64,000 bases of DNA from Phellopilus nigrolimitatus (taxonomy: Eukaryota; Basidiomycota; Agaricomycetes; Hymenochaetales; Hymenochaetaceae), in contig JAJOHG010000028.1 in assembly GCA_021029095.1 (NCBI GenBank), positions 310,001 to 374,000 on the forward strand. The letters are read 5' to 3'. Numbering within the stretch: position 1 is the stretch's first letter; each line of letters starts with the position of its first letter. Positions 1 through 10,800 of the stretch are shown one piece after another. The notes under the pieces were generated by a model. It did no database searches, had not been told where the DNA came from, and saw only the letters and a program-made list of their open reading frames with translations. The translations under genes were made by a program, and so were the position numbers.

Positions 1-700
1 GAATCGACTATGTAAACCTTGTATTTTCATCATATATGTATAAAAAGAAGGTTTTTGCAGTCAGACATCCTGTTTGGTCTTTTCTTAGGTGAATGCGACG
101 ATGTGGACACTCGGGCGGCGCGGACGGGAACTACCTTCCTTATTTAGGGGGGCCGTAGACTTTTTACACCCACCTGTATCATACATGTAGGTATGTAAAA
201 GCCTTCCATGTCAATGGCAGCTCTGTGTCGACATTGACATCACAATTGTTAAAATACGAGGAGAAAAGTCACCAGCAATCGCCCACAGTGGTGTCCGATT
301 TACCCGTTGGCGGTGGTGGGCAAACACAAAGATGCGTCCTAAACGCTAGCTGCTTACTAATCTACCCGATTGGTCCGTAACCCCCAAACAGTTTTTGCGC
401 GTTCGCAGAAATTCCAACAGCTATGACAGGCTCCAAATCCTGCTGGGATGTGAATAAGACCGTTACAACATGTAGCATATTTCTCGACTAAATTTAGCAC
501 GCTCTTCGTATACACAGTCGAGCAAAGATATCCTCCAATTATTAGACTAATACTGTGGATGCGAAAGCCTTATTCATCTACCGCGAGGATAAGACACCAG
601 CGCTTTTATTAATTAAAAGTGAACGAGTTTGGTATAAAAGTGTAGGAAAAGCATGTTTCCGTGCGTTTATATCGATGTGGCTGGTGACTGATCGCCACGC
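1..700. other. No gene recognised
   Basis: This stretch is AT-rich and I see no convincing coding frame, RNA gene or repeat in it. Short open frames here have no recognisable composition or motif. It is the upstream flank of the first kinase. Confidence 0.5.
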
Positions 701-704
701 GAAC

Positions 705-724
705 GTATAAACGCCGGCCCTTAT
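705..724 (+). promoter_or_regulatory. Shared kinase upstream motif, copy 1
   Basis: This copy reads GTATAAACGCCGGCCCTTA in its core and matches the consensus CGCGTAAANGCCGGCCCTAA that lies upstream of five other kinases in the window, in the same orientation relative to the gene. It lies about 190 bp before the likely start of FK1. The role is unknown; its recurrence at a similar distance suggests a promoter element. Confidence 0.5.
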
Positions 725-915
725 CACGCGTCTGAAGTAGACACAGCCACTGTCAGCCACGTCTGCGTTTGGTCAACTGTCAACGGCGACTGTTCAACGA
801 ATTTCCGAGGATCGTGACCAGATCCAAGTACCCCAGTACTACGAAACATACTGCAGTCAAGACAAGGTGTACTGAACCGGACAAACTCGAGGCATATATT
901 AATTCTCTCACGAAC

Positions 916-1829
916 ATGGATGACGTGCTCCTCAATCGTGCCGAATCCGAGAGGCCCGAAGCAAATGAGAGGAGCATCGAACTCCGGGATGCATGGAAAA
1001 TATTTAGTATGTATACGCGAGACCGAATCTCTGTCACCCCTCCGGTTTATGAACTCGTTGATGGCAGTCTTTGGAAGGTGCTAATCTATCGTGAGTACTG
1101 TAATAACAAGTACCTTTGTGCAGACGAGTAGTAGCTGACCATATCGCAGAGCTTATGCAGATGCTGTTTATGACGACGATGGTTCTGCGTGTCGATACTG
1201 GCGTCACAGCGACTTGCTTCTGTAAGAAAGAGAAAAGGGAGCCCCTAGATGCTATGCTCGACTTCGATCTGTCCTCATTCTCTCCGCATGCTCGTGCGAG
1301 AAGTCAACGAACTGGAACAGTACCTTTCATGGCTCGAGAGATTCTTAAGAGGTCCGATAGGAAAGAAGTCATCTGTGCGCTTCATCACGATCTGGAGTCT
1401 CTTTTCTACGTAGCCATCTGGCAAGGTGTCGGATACCGAGGATCAAAAGCGCCCCAGAAGGGGGATATTCTGGCTGACTGGAAAAAGGATTATTGGAGCG
1501 ACGCAATGAATACGAAAACGTTGCTCATCACCGGCCGGCCGACCGCACCGCATTCGATGGAAGCCGTCCTTAAATATATGGAAGACAAGAGACTTCGCAT
1601 ACACTGTCAGGGAATCGGCTATTGTTTTCGGGATGCGAATGCAGAGGTCACTGCTCAAAGGGTACTGGAAGACGAAAAATGGCTCAAGCTGTCATTCGAG
1701 GAGAGGCTACTCGCTACGACGCAGGAGACTGCTATCACTGTTCCTGCGGTTACTTATGCCAAGTGGATGAAAGGTGCTGGTGAAGATCCATCGTGCACTT
1801 GTTGTCCGCAGAAAGAAGACAAACTATGA
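916..1829 (+). CDS. FK1: short FunK1-type kinase-like protein (mini form)
   Basis: Two exons fit: 916-1090 and 1150-1829, joined over a 59-nt GTGAGT...CGCAG intron in phase 1, giving about 284 aa. The first exon resembles the N-terminal helix of the long kinases (MDDVLLNRAESER against MGNMILKRAESER). The second exon keeps the metal-binding-loop equivalent LDFDLSS, the GTVPFMAREIL activation-segment end, the HHDLESLFY C-lobe helix and the tail WMKGAGEDPSCTCC. The whole N-lobe and the HGD catalytic loop of the full-length kinases are absent, so protein kinase activity is unlikely. The frame is open upstream of 916 to about 769 without an ATG, so the true start could lie in an unseen upstream exon. 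It may be functional as a pseudokinase or be a stable truncated copy. Confidence 0.6.
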
Positions 1830-2135
1830 ACAGCCGCCTCTCAGAAGTCCGCGTTTTGGGTGAAATGTGTCTTCCCAGAGGCACGTCTTATCATTATCGT
1901 GCTTTGGATCTCGCTGTCCCTGTATTATTGTGACGTACTGTACATATCAAATGCTTACCAGAGTTCTAAAGTCCTAAACACTTGACGAGATCCCCACCAA
2001 GACTCGACATCATTGCGAACTCGATCTTCATTCGCCTCTGTTATACCAGTTCAACCTGTCCTTGCTTTGTTAAAATGACATGTGAACATAACATTTATAT
2101 TCTTACAGCAACAGCTAATCACCGTGCTATGAATA

Positions 2136-2889
2136 TTAGTCGTCCAATCCAGGACAATCCTCGCTAGTCTGGTTGACAAGAGTCTGGTCCTGCACTGTCC
2201 AAATGATATTGAATCTTCCATCCACGCATTCGCGTCAGCAGAACTCGATCCACAATTAGAAAGGCAAGACAGGGGTACGCACGAGTCTTTCGGGTACTTG
2301 GGCGCGTCAGCCACGCCAAGCGCTTGAGCGACGTCCCTGAGGGCCTTGTGTTCCCAGCAGATGAGCACGTTTGCAGAGGAGGAGGATGCGAAGGCGGCGA
2401 CAGCAGTCGCGACGCAGTCAGAGTCGTCTCTATCGCTGAAGCAAGCGGATAAGTTAAAATTGTTTCGCGTATTTTAAGGCAAAAGTGACGGGTACCAGCT
2501 GGTGTCGACAGTTAATCCGAGCTCCTTGGCGAGCGGCGTGACAGTCAGCAATGGTCGCGTGCGGTCTCCGTTTGACTCAGGCTGCTCCGCGAGTATGTAC
2601 CCGATGTTGTAGCCGGAAGACGGACCGAATACCTGAATGAAGAACATAATTTAAAAGCGTCGGCGTTAGAGCACTACCGTGGACAATCACGTGTACGCAC
2701 ATTGGTCAAGCACTGTGCACGCTCCTCGCCCGCCTGCGAGAGTCCCTGCCCGCCATCCGCAGGTTTCTCGCCGTGACGAATAATGTAGACGGTGTTCGCG
2801 ATCGAGGGCGCGGCCCCCGTGACAGCGCTCGCAAGACTGACAGCAAAGATCACAGAGGCAAGGGCGGCGAAGGAGGCTGCGCACTTCAT
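2136..2889 (-). CDS. Secreted histidine phosphatase (phosphoglycerate mutase-like)
   Basis: Four exons (2889-2701, 2632-2496, 2435-2283, 2214-2136) join in frame to about 185 aa. Residues 1-25 form a signal peptide with a hydrophobic core, so the product is probably secreted or enters the secretory pathway. The catalytic RHGEK motif at about residues 38-42 carries the phospho-accepting histidine typical of the histidine phosphatase superfamily. NVLICWEHKAL in exon 3 supplies the second active-site histidine. All introns have GT-AG ends and restore frame. The protein is at the short end for this superfamily but has both key motifs. The substrate cannot be told from sequence. It is GC-rich and single-copy here, unlike the kinase repeats around it. 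Confidence 0.75.
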
Positions 2890-2959
2890 CTTTCTTCGAC
2901 AAGCCGACGTTGCTAGAGTACGAGTTGGAGAGTAAGGGAGTCGAGTGGAACACTTCAGG

Positions 2960-4010
2960 TGCTAGGAGAGCAGACAAAGGAGATTAAGTACCAATGCGCA
3001 GTTTCGTATAACAGATGTGCGCGCGGAATGCGCAAATGCCGTGATCAGCTCTTGCCAGCATCTAATTGGCGCGCACGTTCCTTGTGGTGTCGCGGGCTTC
3101 CATATGGTTCGAGGTCGGATGAGAGAGCTAGCGAGTTATCACTAGTGTACCATCAGGGTGGTAGCCGAAGCCCGAGCCAAAACCTGGATGTTGTTCTTCC
3201 ATGACCGTCAGCTTAGGCACATTGGACTTGATGGCAGTAAGCACGCGAGATGCGCGAGAGGCGCTGTCTTCCGAGAAATGCGGTAGGAGGTGCCATCTTA
3301 CATAAAATGTTGCGCTTTAGATATCGTGATATCCGTTATCATAGGAAAGCAAATAACAGAGACCTTCGACTTCCAAATCTTTAGATTCCCGCGTGCAAAG
3401 CATGTGCAGCCACAGATGGTGCCACGGAAATGAGAAGAAGCCGACGCCGCCATCATAACTAATAATTGTTTTTACTGGCGAAACACAAGTACTTTCTCCC
3501 TCGACACCTATTGGACCTTTTCACTCAGCCACACGACGTTGACATCTATGTCTCTGCCCTCATCTTCTAGTTTCCGATACGTACGACAGTGTCCATCTGT
3601 CCCGTTCCGATCACTACATAGACATGTGAGCGCCTATGTTTTTCCACAAAGGTTACTCCGTTTCCTGTAGAGAAATTTGCTTGTAGTATGCCTAAGGATG
3701 GTGTCTCGCAGCCGAGAGGGTGAGCAACAAAAGCGAGTCGCACCCCTCGTGGTGCGTATCTATGTGGTAACTGGCACACGAAATGGAGGTGGAAGGTAGC
3801 GCGCCGCAAGACCCGACTCAAAACAGGGATTCGAGCTGAAATTTGACCAGTCCCCAGAATAAGCAGAAGAAAGAATCACAATCCAATGACAAAAGAAAAG
3901 CATCGAGGGCGAAGCTGTCAGGGGAAAACTGGAAGCTCTATATCTAATTCTTCTCATGAATCGACGTACGGGGTGGGACACAGGCATGTCTGGGTATATA
4001 AGCGCAGCAC
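2960..4010. other. Intergenic, no gene recognised
   Basis: No frame with family motifs is visible between the divergent region upstream of the histidine phosphatase and the end of the thioesterase. Several short overlapping frames exist on both strands but none resembles a protein family. Confidence 0.45.
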
Positions 4011-4017
4011 AGTCCTT

Positions 4018-5133
4018 TCATTTCTTCGTCTTCGTTTCTATCGCTGGGTCCGCGGGGACAGGTGCAAGGTCTCCGCCGGTGACTGTCGCGGCCGCGACGG
4101 CAGGCGGCTCGCCGAGCGCCTTCCTGATCGCGGTCGTATCGAGGAGCTTAGCATACTTGGGCTGGATGAAGAGTGCTCTATGAAGAAAAAGTAAAGTATA
4201 ACGCATGAGAATAGAGTTGACTGTCGGAAAAGGGACGCAGACGCACTTCGCAGTAGCGAGGACGGTGCCGTGCACATCCTCTACGGAGCCTTCGACGTAT
4301 GCCTTGCGGCCCTTGAGCTCGACAAGACGGGCGCGCACTACGACAAACTAAACGAAGTTGGTGCGTGGTAAAGATTGTACAAGACAGGTGCGGACATACC
4401 TGGTCGGCGCGGGTGGGCGCCTTGTAGTCCACCGTCAGCGTCGCTGTCACAGCGACTTTCTCGGGGAAGTTCATAATAGACTGCACAACAATGTCAGCAC
4501 GCTACACAGATGAGCCATGACGCCCTGGTAAAAACACACCAGGCGGCCCAACGTCTCGTCGAGCACCGTCGCGATCAGCCCGCCGTGCACTATTCCATCG
4601 TGGCCGCACAGCCCGCGCCCGAAGTGCGTGACCACAACACACTCGCTCTCATCGCGCTTCACGCGGAGCAGCGGGGGTAGCGCAAGCCGCCCGGGCCCCC
4701 GCAGCGCGCCGGCTGTCATCGAGTTCGCCGCACGCTCCTCCGGTACGTTTACGTACGGCCGGGTCTCGTACCACGTGTCCGCGTCGGGCGCGGCGCGCAG
4801 CGCCTTTAGTATGGGCAGAGCTTGGAGTGTGTCCTCGAGCTCCGCGACGTAGGCCTTCGCCGCGGGATGGTCGGGGTCCGGCGGGGGCGGCGCGATGCGC
4901 GGGGCAAGCAGCGTGGCGGCGTTCGGCGGGTAGAGTGCGCCGAGCGTGAAGGCCGCACAGGATGAGGCGAGTGCGGCAGCGAGCGCGCGGAAAGACTTTG
5001 TGCGCCGCGGGTTGGGATGCCTGTCGGCGTGCTGGACCGTGTATCGGCGGCTGGGAGACGAGGGCAGGCATCGGGGCCGAGCGGACAACGGCGGGCGGCG
5101 AGAAAGATTAGACAGTCGGCGGAGACAGATCAT
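4018..5133 (-). CDS. HotDog-fold acyl-CoA thioesterase-like protein, probably mitochondrial
   Basis: Four exons (5133-4540, 4480-4400, 4347-4247, 4177-4018) give about 311 aa. The N-terminus is rich in Arg and Ser with few acids, as in a mitochondrial presequence, and is followed by a possible membrane segment (LAAALASSCAAFTLGALY). The core GHDGIVHGGLIATVLDETLG is the helix and loop signature of HotDog thioesterases of the THEM4/PaaI type. Exons 2 and 3 add the later strands (MNFPEKVAVTATLTVDYKAP and VVVRARLVELKGRKAYVEG). I chose the ATG at 5133 because the frame further upstream encodes an arginine run unlikely to be translated. The gene probably hydrolyses acyl-CoA or a related thioester; substrate unknown. 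Confidence 0.75.
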
Positions 5134-5600
5134 TATAAGGAGTTTAGCACTACAGTATCCAAGATAAAGATATATAAAACGGAGTCGTCGCCGTCGCCGT
5201 CTTCGACGTACACGTCTTCGCGTTCGTCGACGATGAACAATGTGACTTACGTAACGTACGTGGCGGGCCGCCACTCCCGCGACGACGCTCACAAAAAATC
5301 ATACAAATCGTAGAGCTCGAGCGACGAGGTACGTAGTAGAATGTATATCATAAGTGCAATGTATGTACTTGTATGTACTATATTGTATGTACAAAGAGCC
5401 CTGAGCCACTACCCTCATGCCCGTAAGTGGAAGCTCAGTAGTTCCATCCAACCTGACAAGTTTTCTTTGAATGTTAAGTATGAAATGAATTGAAGGTGTA
5501 AAACTTATAGATCATTGGCACAGGAATGAGAAAGAAAGAGAAAAAAGACAAGCGATTGACATGGCATGCGACACACGGGAATCGTCGACTCTGGGAAGGT
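5134..5600. other. Intergenic, no gene recognised
   Basis: Upstream flank of the thioesterase and downstream flank of FK2. It contains short AT-rich runs of repeated GTATGTAC-like words at about 5340-5395 but no supported gene. Confidence 0.4.
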
Positions 5601-5615
5601 AACGATGTTCAACAT

Positions 5616-6527
5616 TTATTGAGTATCGCCCATTTGCTGACAACAAGGGCACAACGGGTCTTCTCCAGCACCTTTCATCCACTCGACATAGGTGACCGGG
5701 GGAGCCACCTTCTCCTTACCTTTGTCTGTGAGTAATCTCTCCTGGAATGACAACTTGCGCCATGCTATGTTGTTCAGTCTCTTTGCATTACCGGCGTCTA
5801 TATTCGCATCATGAAAACAAGTTCCAATTCCTTGACAGCGAGTTTGAAGTTCCTCATCTTCGACATATTCAAGGACTTCGTCCATCGAGTTCGGTCCGAT
5901 CGCTTCGCTGGTGATGAACAACGTTTTCGCATTCAGACTTTTGCTCCAAGAATCCTTCCTCCAATCAGCCAGAATGTCTCCCCTCTTGGGCGTTTTGTGT
6001 CCTTTATACCCAACGCCCTGCCAGACAACAGTATATAAGAGAGACTCCAGGTCATGATGAAGCCCACGGGTAAATTCTTTGTTGTTTAGGTTCAGCACCC
6101 CTCGAGCCATGAACGGCATTGTCCCTGTACGACAGCTGCTTGGTTGCTTGGATGAAGACACTGTCTCCAAATCTAAGTCAAGAAAGGTGTCCACGGGTGT
6201 TTCACCGTTGCCGCATATAACGAGGCCAGACGTAGTGACGCTGCCGTCGAGGGGATGCACTGCTGTAGATTTAAACAGCCTAAGCATAATTGCTATGACA
6301 TACTCAGCGACGATTTCCTTGAGAAAATATGCATAGTACTCACCTCCAATAAACGGAATCAGGAATGGCACGTTCGAAGGGCTGATATTCTTGACTTGGC
6401 AGACCAAAGGGTTCTTCACATCGGGAGTTGGAGACTCCCCTGTTGACTTGCAAGCGCCTCGAAGAGTATGGCTGGCCTCGAGCATCTTCGATTCGATATG
6501 GTCAAGAATTATGTCGAAGTCTCCCAT
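5616..6527 (-). CDS. FK2: short FunK1-type kinase-like protein (mini form)
   Basis: Exon 1 (6527-6344) and exon 2 (6292-5616) join over a 51-nt GTGAGT...CATAG intron, giving about 286 aa. Because this intron is a multiple of three and has no stop, an unspliced 303-aa frame is also open. I prefer the spliced form because the same intron in FK4, FK5 and FK10 is 46 nt and must be removed. Exon 1 is 184 bp, identical in length to FK4 and FK5. The catalytic loop position reads PLDGSV instead of LHGDIS, so the catalytic Asp is replaced by Gly. LDLDLE, the GTMPFMARGVL segment and a tail ending EDPLCPCC are kept. Probably a pseudokinase; function unknown. Confidence 0.65.
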   Translation of the reverse strand: MGDFDIILDHIESKMLEASHTLRGACKSTGESPTPDVKNPLVCQVKNISPSNVPFLIPFIGGEYYAYFLKEIVAEYVIAIMLRLFKSTAVHPLDGSVTTSGLVICGNGETPVDTFLDLDLETVSSSKQPSSCRTGTMPFMARGVLNLNNKEFTRGLHHDLESLLYTVVWQGVGYKGHKTPKRGDILADWRKDSWSKSLNAKTLFITSEAIGPNSMDEVLEYVEDEELQTRCQGIGTCFHDANIDAGNAKRLNNIAWRKLSFQERLLTDKGKEKVAPPVTYVEWMKGAGEDPLCPCCQQMGDTQ

Positions 6528-6730
6528 CCTTGCGAGTGATCTTGAGAAAGTTCAGCCCGTGGAGTCCTCGAGTAAGCGACTAGAGTTCAAAGTCTAGCAC
6601 AAGCTCGTTGTAATCTTCGACGATAAACCAAAGCAATCTTCAGGAAAGTAGCGCACAGACTGTTGCGACGCTCGAGGTCAATGGAACAATGCAGAGAATG
6701 TGCACTTTGCAAAGCACTACTTTTGGGTAT

Positions 6731-6750
6731 TTAGGGCCGGCGTTTATGCC
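6731..6750 (-). promoter_or_regulatory. Shared kinase upstream motif, copy 2
   Basis: Read on the minus strand the site is GGCATAAACGCCGGCCCTAA, matching the motif upstream of FK1, FK6, FK9, FK11 and FK12. It lies about 204 bp before the FK2 start and in the same orientation relative to the gene as the others. Confidence 0.55.
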
Positions 6751-7125
6751 ACACGTCTGCGTGGCGAGCAGCCACATCTGTGTGAATTATCCACTGGGGA
6801 TTATACAAGCTAGCTTATGCTTCGAGCTCTTGAAAATACTTGTTTATGCACGCCAATGCGTTCTCAAATCCGTTGATTTTCACGCCAGCCTTGTAAGGAA
6901 TATACATGTACATTTCTGTGTCAACTTACATAACCGAGTCCAACATAAGCACCGAAGCAAGGTTGATGAGGCGCTATTATGGAGGGTAATGCGCTATCCA
7001 CCAGGGCAGATAAGGACGCAACCGACCTGCATCCGGAAGCTTTGTTCATCCAGACGAGTAAAATGAGGGAGATATATTTGACGGTCGTTACTGGACAAAA
7101 TAGTGGACTTAGACTTGAGATAGTG

Positions 7126-7472
7126 ATGATCATCGATGATCATCGATGATCATCGATGATCACTAGTGATCACTGGTGAAAACCAAGTCTAAGAGCTATT
7201 CATCGATGATCACTAGTGATCACTAGTGATCGTCGATGAATGGGCACTTGGTTTTCATCGTTCACTAGTGATCACTAGTGATCATTAATGAATGGGGACT
7301 TGGGTTCACTGTTCATCAGTGATCATCAATGAATGTCGTACTTTGACTTAAGTGTTCACCAGTCATTGATGAACAGTGAAATTCTATTTATTCAAGTCTA
7401 ATAAAAAGCCTCATCAATGAGCAATGATCAGAGAATGGACTTGACTGGCGTTCACCACTCACTGATGAGTGG
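7126..7472. repeat. Left palindromic array of the foldback-like element
   Basis: Tandem and interleaved ATCATCGATGATC and GATCACTAGTGATC units, each a near-perfect palindrome, broken by short GGACTTGG or AAGTCC-like spacers. The units become more degenerate toward the inside (CATCAATGA, CACTGATGAGTG). The array matches 12330-12630 in inverted orientation. Confidence 0.8.
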
Positions 7473-7804
7473 TGAATGCCTCGAATCCGAGACCATCCGA
7501 CAAAAAAGACTAATTTAATATTTAGTAGTAACACAGCCGCAAACTGTGATCGACGTTCTGCTTCGTCCTGTTACGCGATATCGGGCGGACACTCGCCCTC
7601 GTTCCCACGCTCTCGTCCAACCCAGCTCCTGAGGTTTTGAAACAATCTCCCCGTCTCGTCTGCACAGTCCATCATGTCCGGACGCAGCTTTGGAAGCAGG
7701 CGCATAACGCTGCGCATGTGTCGACTACGACGGCCTAAGTTTGTCCGACACCTCGTCGCTCGTGAGCTTGGACGAATACAAGAACCGCAATAGCAGCGGG
7801 CTCT

Positions 7805-10800
7805 TTGTTGTCTCTTTCGTTCGGATTGGCGGCGCACACCGAGCCGGAGGATGATAGCGTCACTGTCAGCTCGAGGGACACTGGGTTACTCGTGCAAAAA
7901 ATGAAGACAGTCATGAACGGCAGGAGCGGGTCGACAGTGCAGGACTTCCACACCTTGTACGGCTTGGAGTCTGAGTCTCATGCAAGCGCGTTCGATGGTA
8001 CGTCCTTGGTGTCCAAATCTCTGTTTCGTTTTCTGCTTTGTTTTGTTTTGTTCTAACATGTAGAAAAAAGAGCGGTACCCCGCGGATCCTTCTGCAGTTT
8101 TCGAGCGGCTGAAGTTGTCGAATCCTCCAAGTCCATCGAGCGAAATACGCAATGGCTGCGCGACCAGACGTCGCGCGCTATCAACGGCATCATGACACTT
8201 GAGTCTGTCGTCTCCGATGGCTCCTCGGTCGCGCTGAGCGGCGACGATCTGGATGCGCAGAGCCCGTTTGACAGCGACCTCTCACTCCAGCAGGACAATA
8301 GCCGTTACTATTACACGTACACCTCCGGGAGCTCGTCGTCCGCCATGTCCGCATCAGCTGCTCACGACGACGTCAGCATCGGCGAGCACGGCAGCCACCG
8401 CATCGTGGACTGGCGCGATCCGAAACTACACTGGCTTGCGTCTCAGAAGACTCTTGCGCAGCCCCAGTCCAAGTCTGGCTCGTCCGACTACCCCTCCCCC
8501 TCCTCGTCGTCGAATCGCCAATCCATGTCCTCGTCGACCTCCGACTCACTTTCACGCACCGCGGACACCCCGCCCGAGGTCCGGCAGCTCGTGCCGCCCG
8601 CATGCACGGACTGCTCCGCGTGCGGCGTTTTCTCGACGCGTTCCGCTACGTGTGCTCGACGTGCGGGGAGCGCACACCGCGCTCGCGTGCGAGCCCCGGC
8701 GCAAACGGGCACGCGAACGGTTATGCGGGCAAGGTGCGCGCCAACATCATCGACGTGTCGATGTTCGACCCGCTCGCACACCCGCCACGCACACACACGA
8801 ATGGCAAGCCGTTTCCCGTGCGCCCGTGCCCGCTGCCCACGCTCCCCTCCACGCCCTCTGCGTCGTCTGCGTCGTCGTCATCGACGGTCGCGGGCGACAG
8901 CGGGTACGAGCTGTATCCAGGCTTCTTCGAGACGGCCGGTGTGCTGCATGCACTGGCGGGCGGTGCGGCGCCCGACGAGCCCACCTCGGCCTTGTCGGAG
9001 GACCAGCGCACGCTGAGCCAGCTGCGGCACGCGGCGCCGAGGCAGAAAGGCCACTTCCTCCATGCGTACCTTGAGAAGCTGCGGTGCGCGTCGGGGTGGA
9101 TAGATGTCGGTGCGTGTCTTCTTTTGATCTCGATATAAGCGGATGCTAAGTATCCCGGATGGTGCAGAGCAAGACAATATAAGTGAATATACGATCTGCA
9201 ACACCTCTCTGACAACGCAGCGCTACAAATGCGCATCATGCAAAAACTTTGTACTCTGCTGCGCGTGCTACAAGTCTGTGGTCTCCACCAATCATAATGT
9301 CCTTCTATGTACTTTAACTTGTCTTCTCCCCCCATTTTTCTAGCCAAGTACACGAAATACATTCTTCACACCTTTCCTCGATGTTCCCGACCGGCCGCAC
9401 CGTTCTCGAAGCGAGCCTGACCTGGAGCTGACAAATAACTTGAATATTGATGGACTTGGGGACAAATGTAAGCCATTTGTATCTCTAAATGAAATAAATA
9501 TTGACAATCCCAGACTGTAACAGCGCTAACACATCCAAATGTCAAGTGTGCCCAGTAAGTCCACTATTACCTTTCTTTAAAGGAAGACTGACAAAATCTG
9601 ATAGTTGTCTTATGGACATATCTTACGTGAACTCTTCTGCTGCTTCGCTTTGGGATCCATCCCCATCTTCGTTTTCCTCCATGACAGCATTCAACATACC
9701 ACTTGTATTCTTCTTCTGCGCAGGGAGCACGAACGGCGGCATATCTTCCTGTTCATCGGTATCGACAAACTGTAGACGCTGGCTAAAGAGGCTTTGACTG
9801 TCCATTGCTGAGCGTGACCCAGAAGGAGGGGAATCATCAATGTCCTCCAAACAGCCGAAGAAATGGTCAACCTCCTCTTGCGAACGCCAAAGAGGTGTCT
9901 GTTCGCCGCGGGGAAACGTCCACGTCTTGCTGAGCGAAGCGCGGTTAACATGCCCTACGCTTTGGACTACGGGGGAAGGCAGTGGAACAGGCGTTGGACA
10001 GGGGGATGAAGACGGCGAAGGCGACGGGGATAGCAATCTTGAAGATAACGGAACATCGCTCCGCGACGGCACTGGCGTACTGTTGGCAGCAAGACGGAAA
10101 TGGGATAAAGAATGTGGCAGATCCTCGTCAAAACTGGACGTTGAACACGTAGGGCTTGTGAAGCTAAGATCAAAAGCATCTTCGTCTTCGTAGCGTGCAA
10201 GCTCGTCGTCTTCCTCGAAGGCCCCATCGTCACGCTCGTCTGACTCCTCTTCAACGGCCCTTCAGAGTAAAAGGAGCCTTGAGAGCTTGCCGGCCCTCTT
10301 CCTCCGAATCAACCGTTGTACAAGCTGAATTGATGCTCATGAAACTAATCCCCTTGCTTCGAGCCTGGATATTGAACGCCTTGCACGCCTCCTTCGGCTG
10401 CTCTCCCGTAACTCTGGGAGTCTCTAGGATACCAGCCTCGTCGAGCTGACGGATGAGTTGCTCGCGGTACGCCTGCTCGGTAGCCAATGTGTCGCGAACT
10501 TTGTAGAGCTCGATCTCAACGCCTTTCCTCGCTTGAAGTAACGACTGCGCATCATTGAGTTGCCGCTTCGCAATGTCTGCATCCTCCTTGAGCGCAGCAC
10601 ACTCTTGAAGGGCTTGTCGAAGTTGAACCTGAGTCGTCTCCAACCTGCGAGATATGCTAGAAACTTCTTCCTCTTTCACCTTGAGCTGGCGATCTTATGG
10701 ACATAGTAGGCGCTCGTTTCCATTGCACGATTTGCGAGTCGGTGGATATATGTTCGAATTATGAAGCTGCTGGCTTGCCTGGGAACCTAGATACTGATGA

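Noticed and set aside
4471..5292. Longer thioesterase N-terminus beginning near 5292
   Set aside because: It lacks an ATG with sensible context and would add a run of arginines from a CGTCGTCG-type simple repeat; the ATG at 5133 gives a normal presequence.
5616..6527. FK2 as an intronless 303-residue protein
   Set aside because: The extra residues come from a region homologous to the 46-nt intron of FK4, FK5, FK10 and FK13 with donor and acceptor intact.
9621..10692. Interpretation of the coiled-coil insert as a Helitron or a cut-and-paste transposon
   Set aside because: No TC/CTRR ends, no hairpin, no terminal inverted repeats; the 13-bp duplication also does not fit a Helitron.
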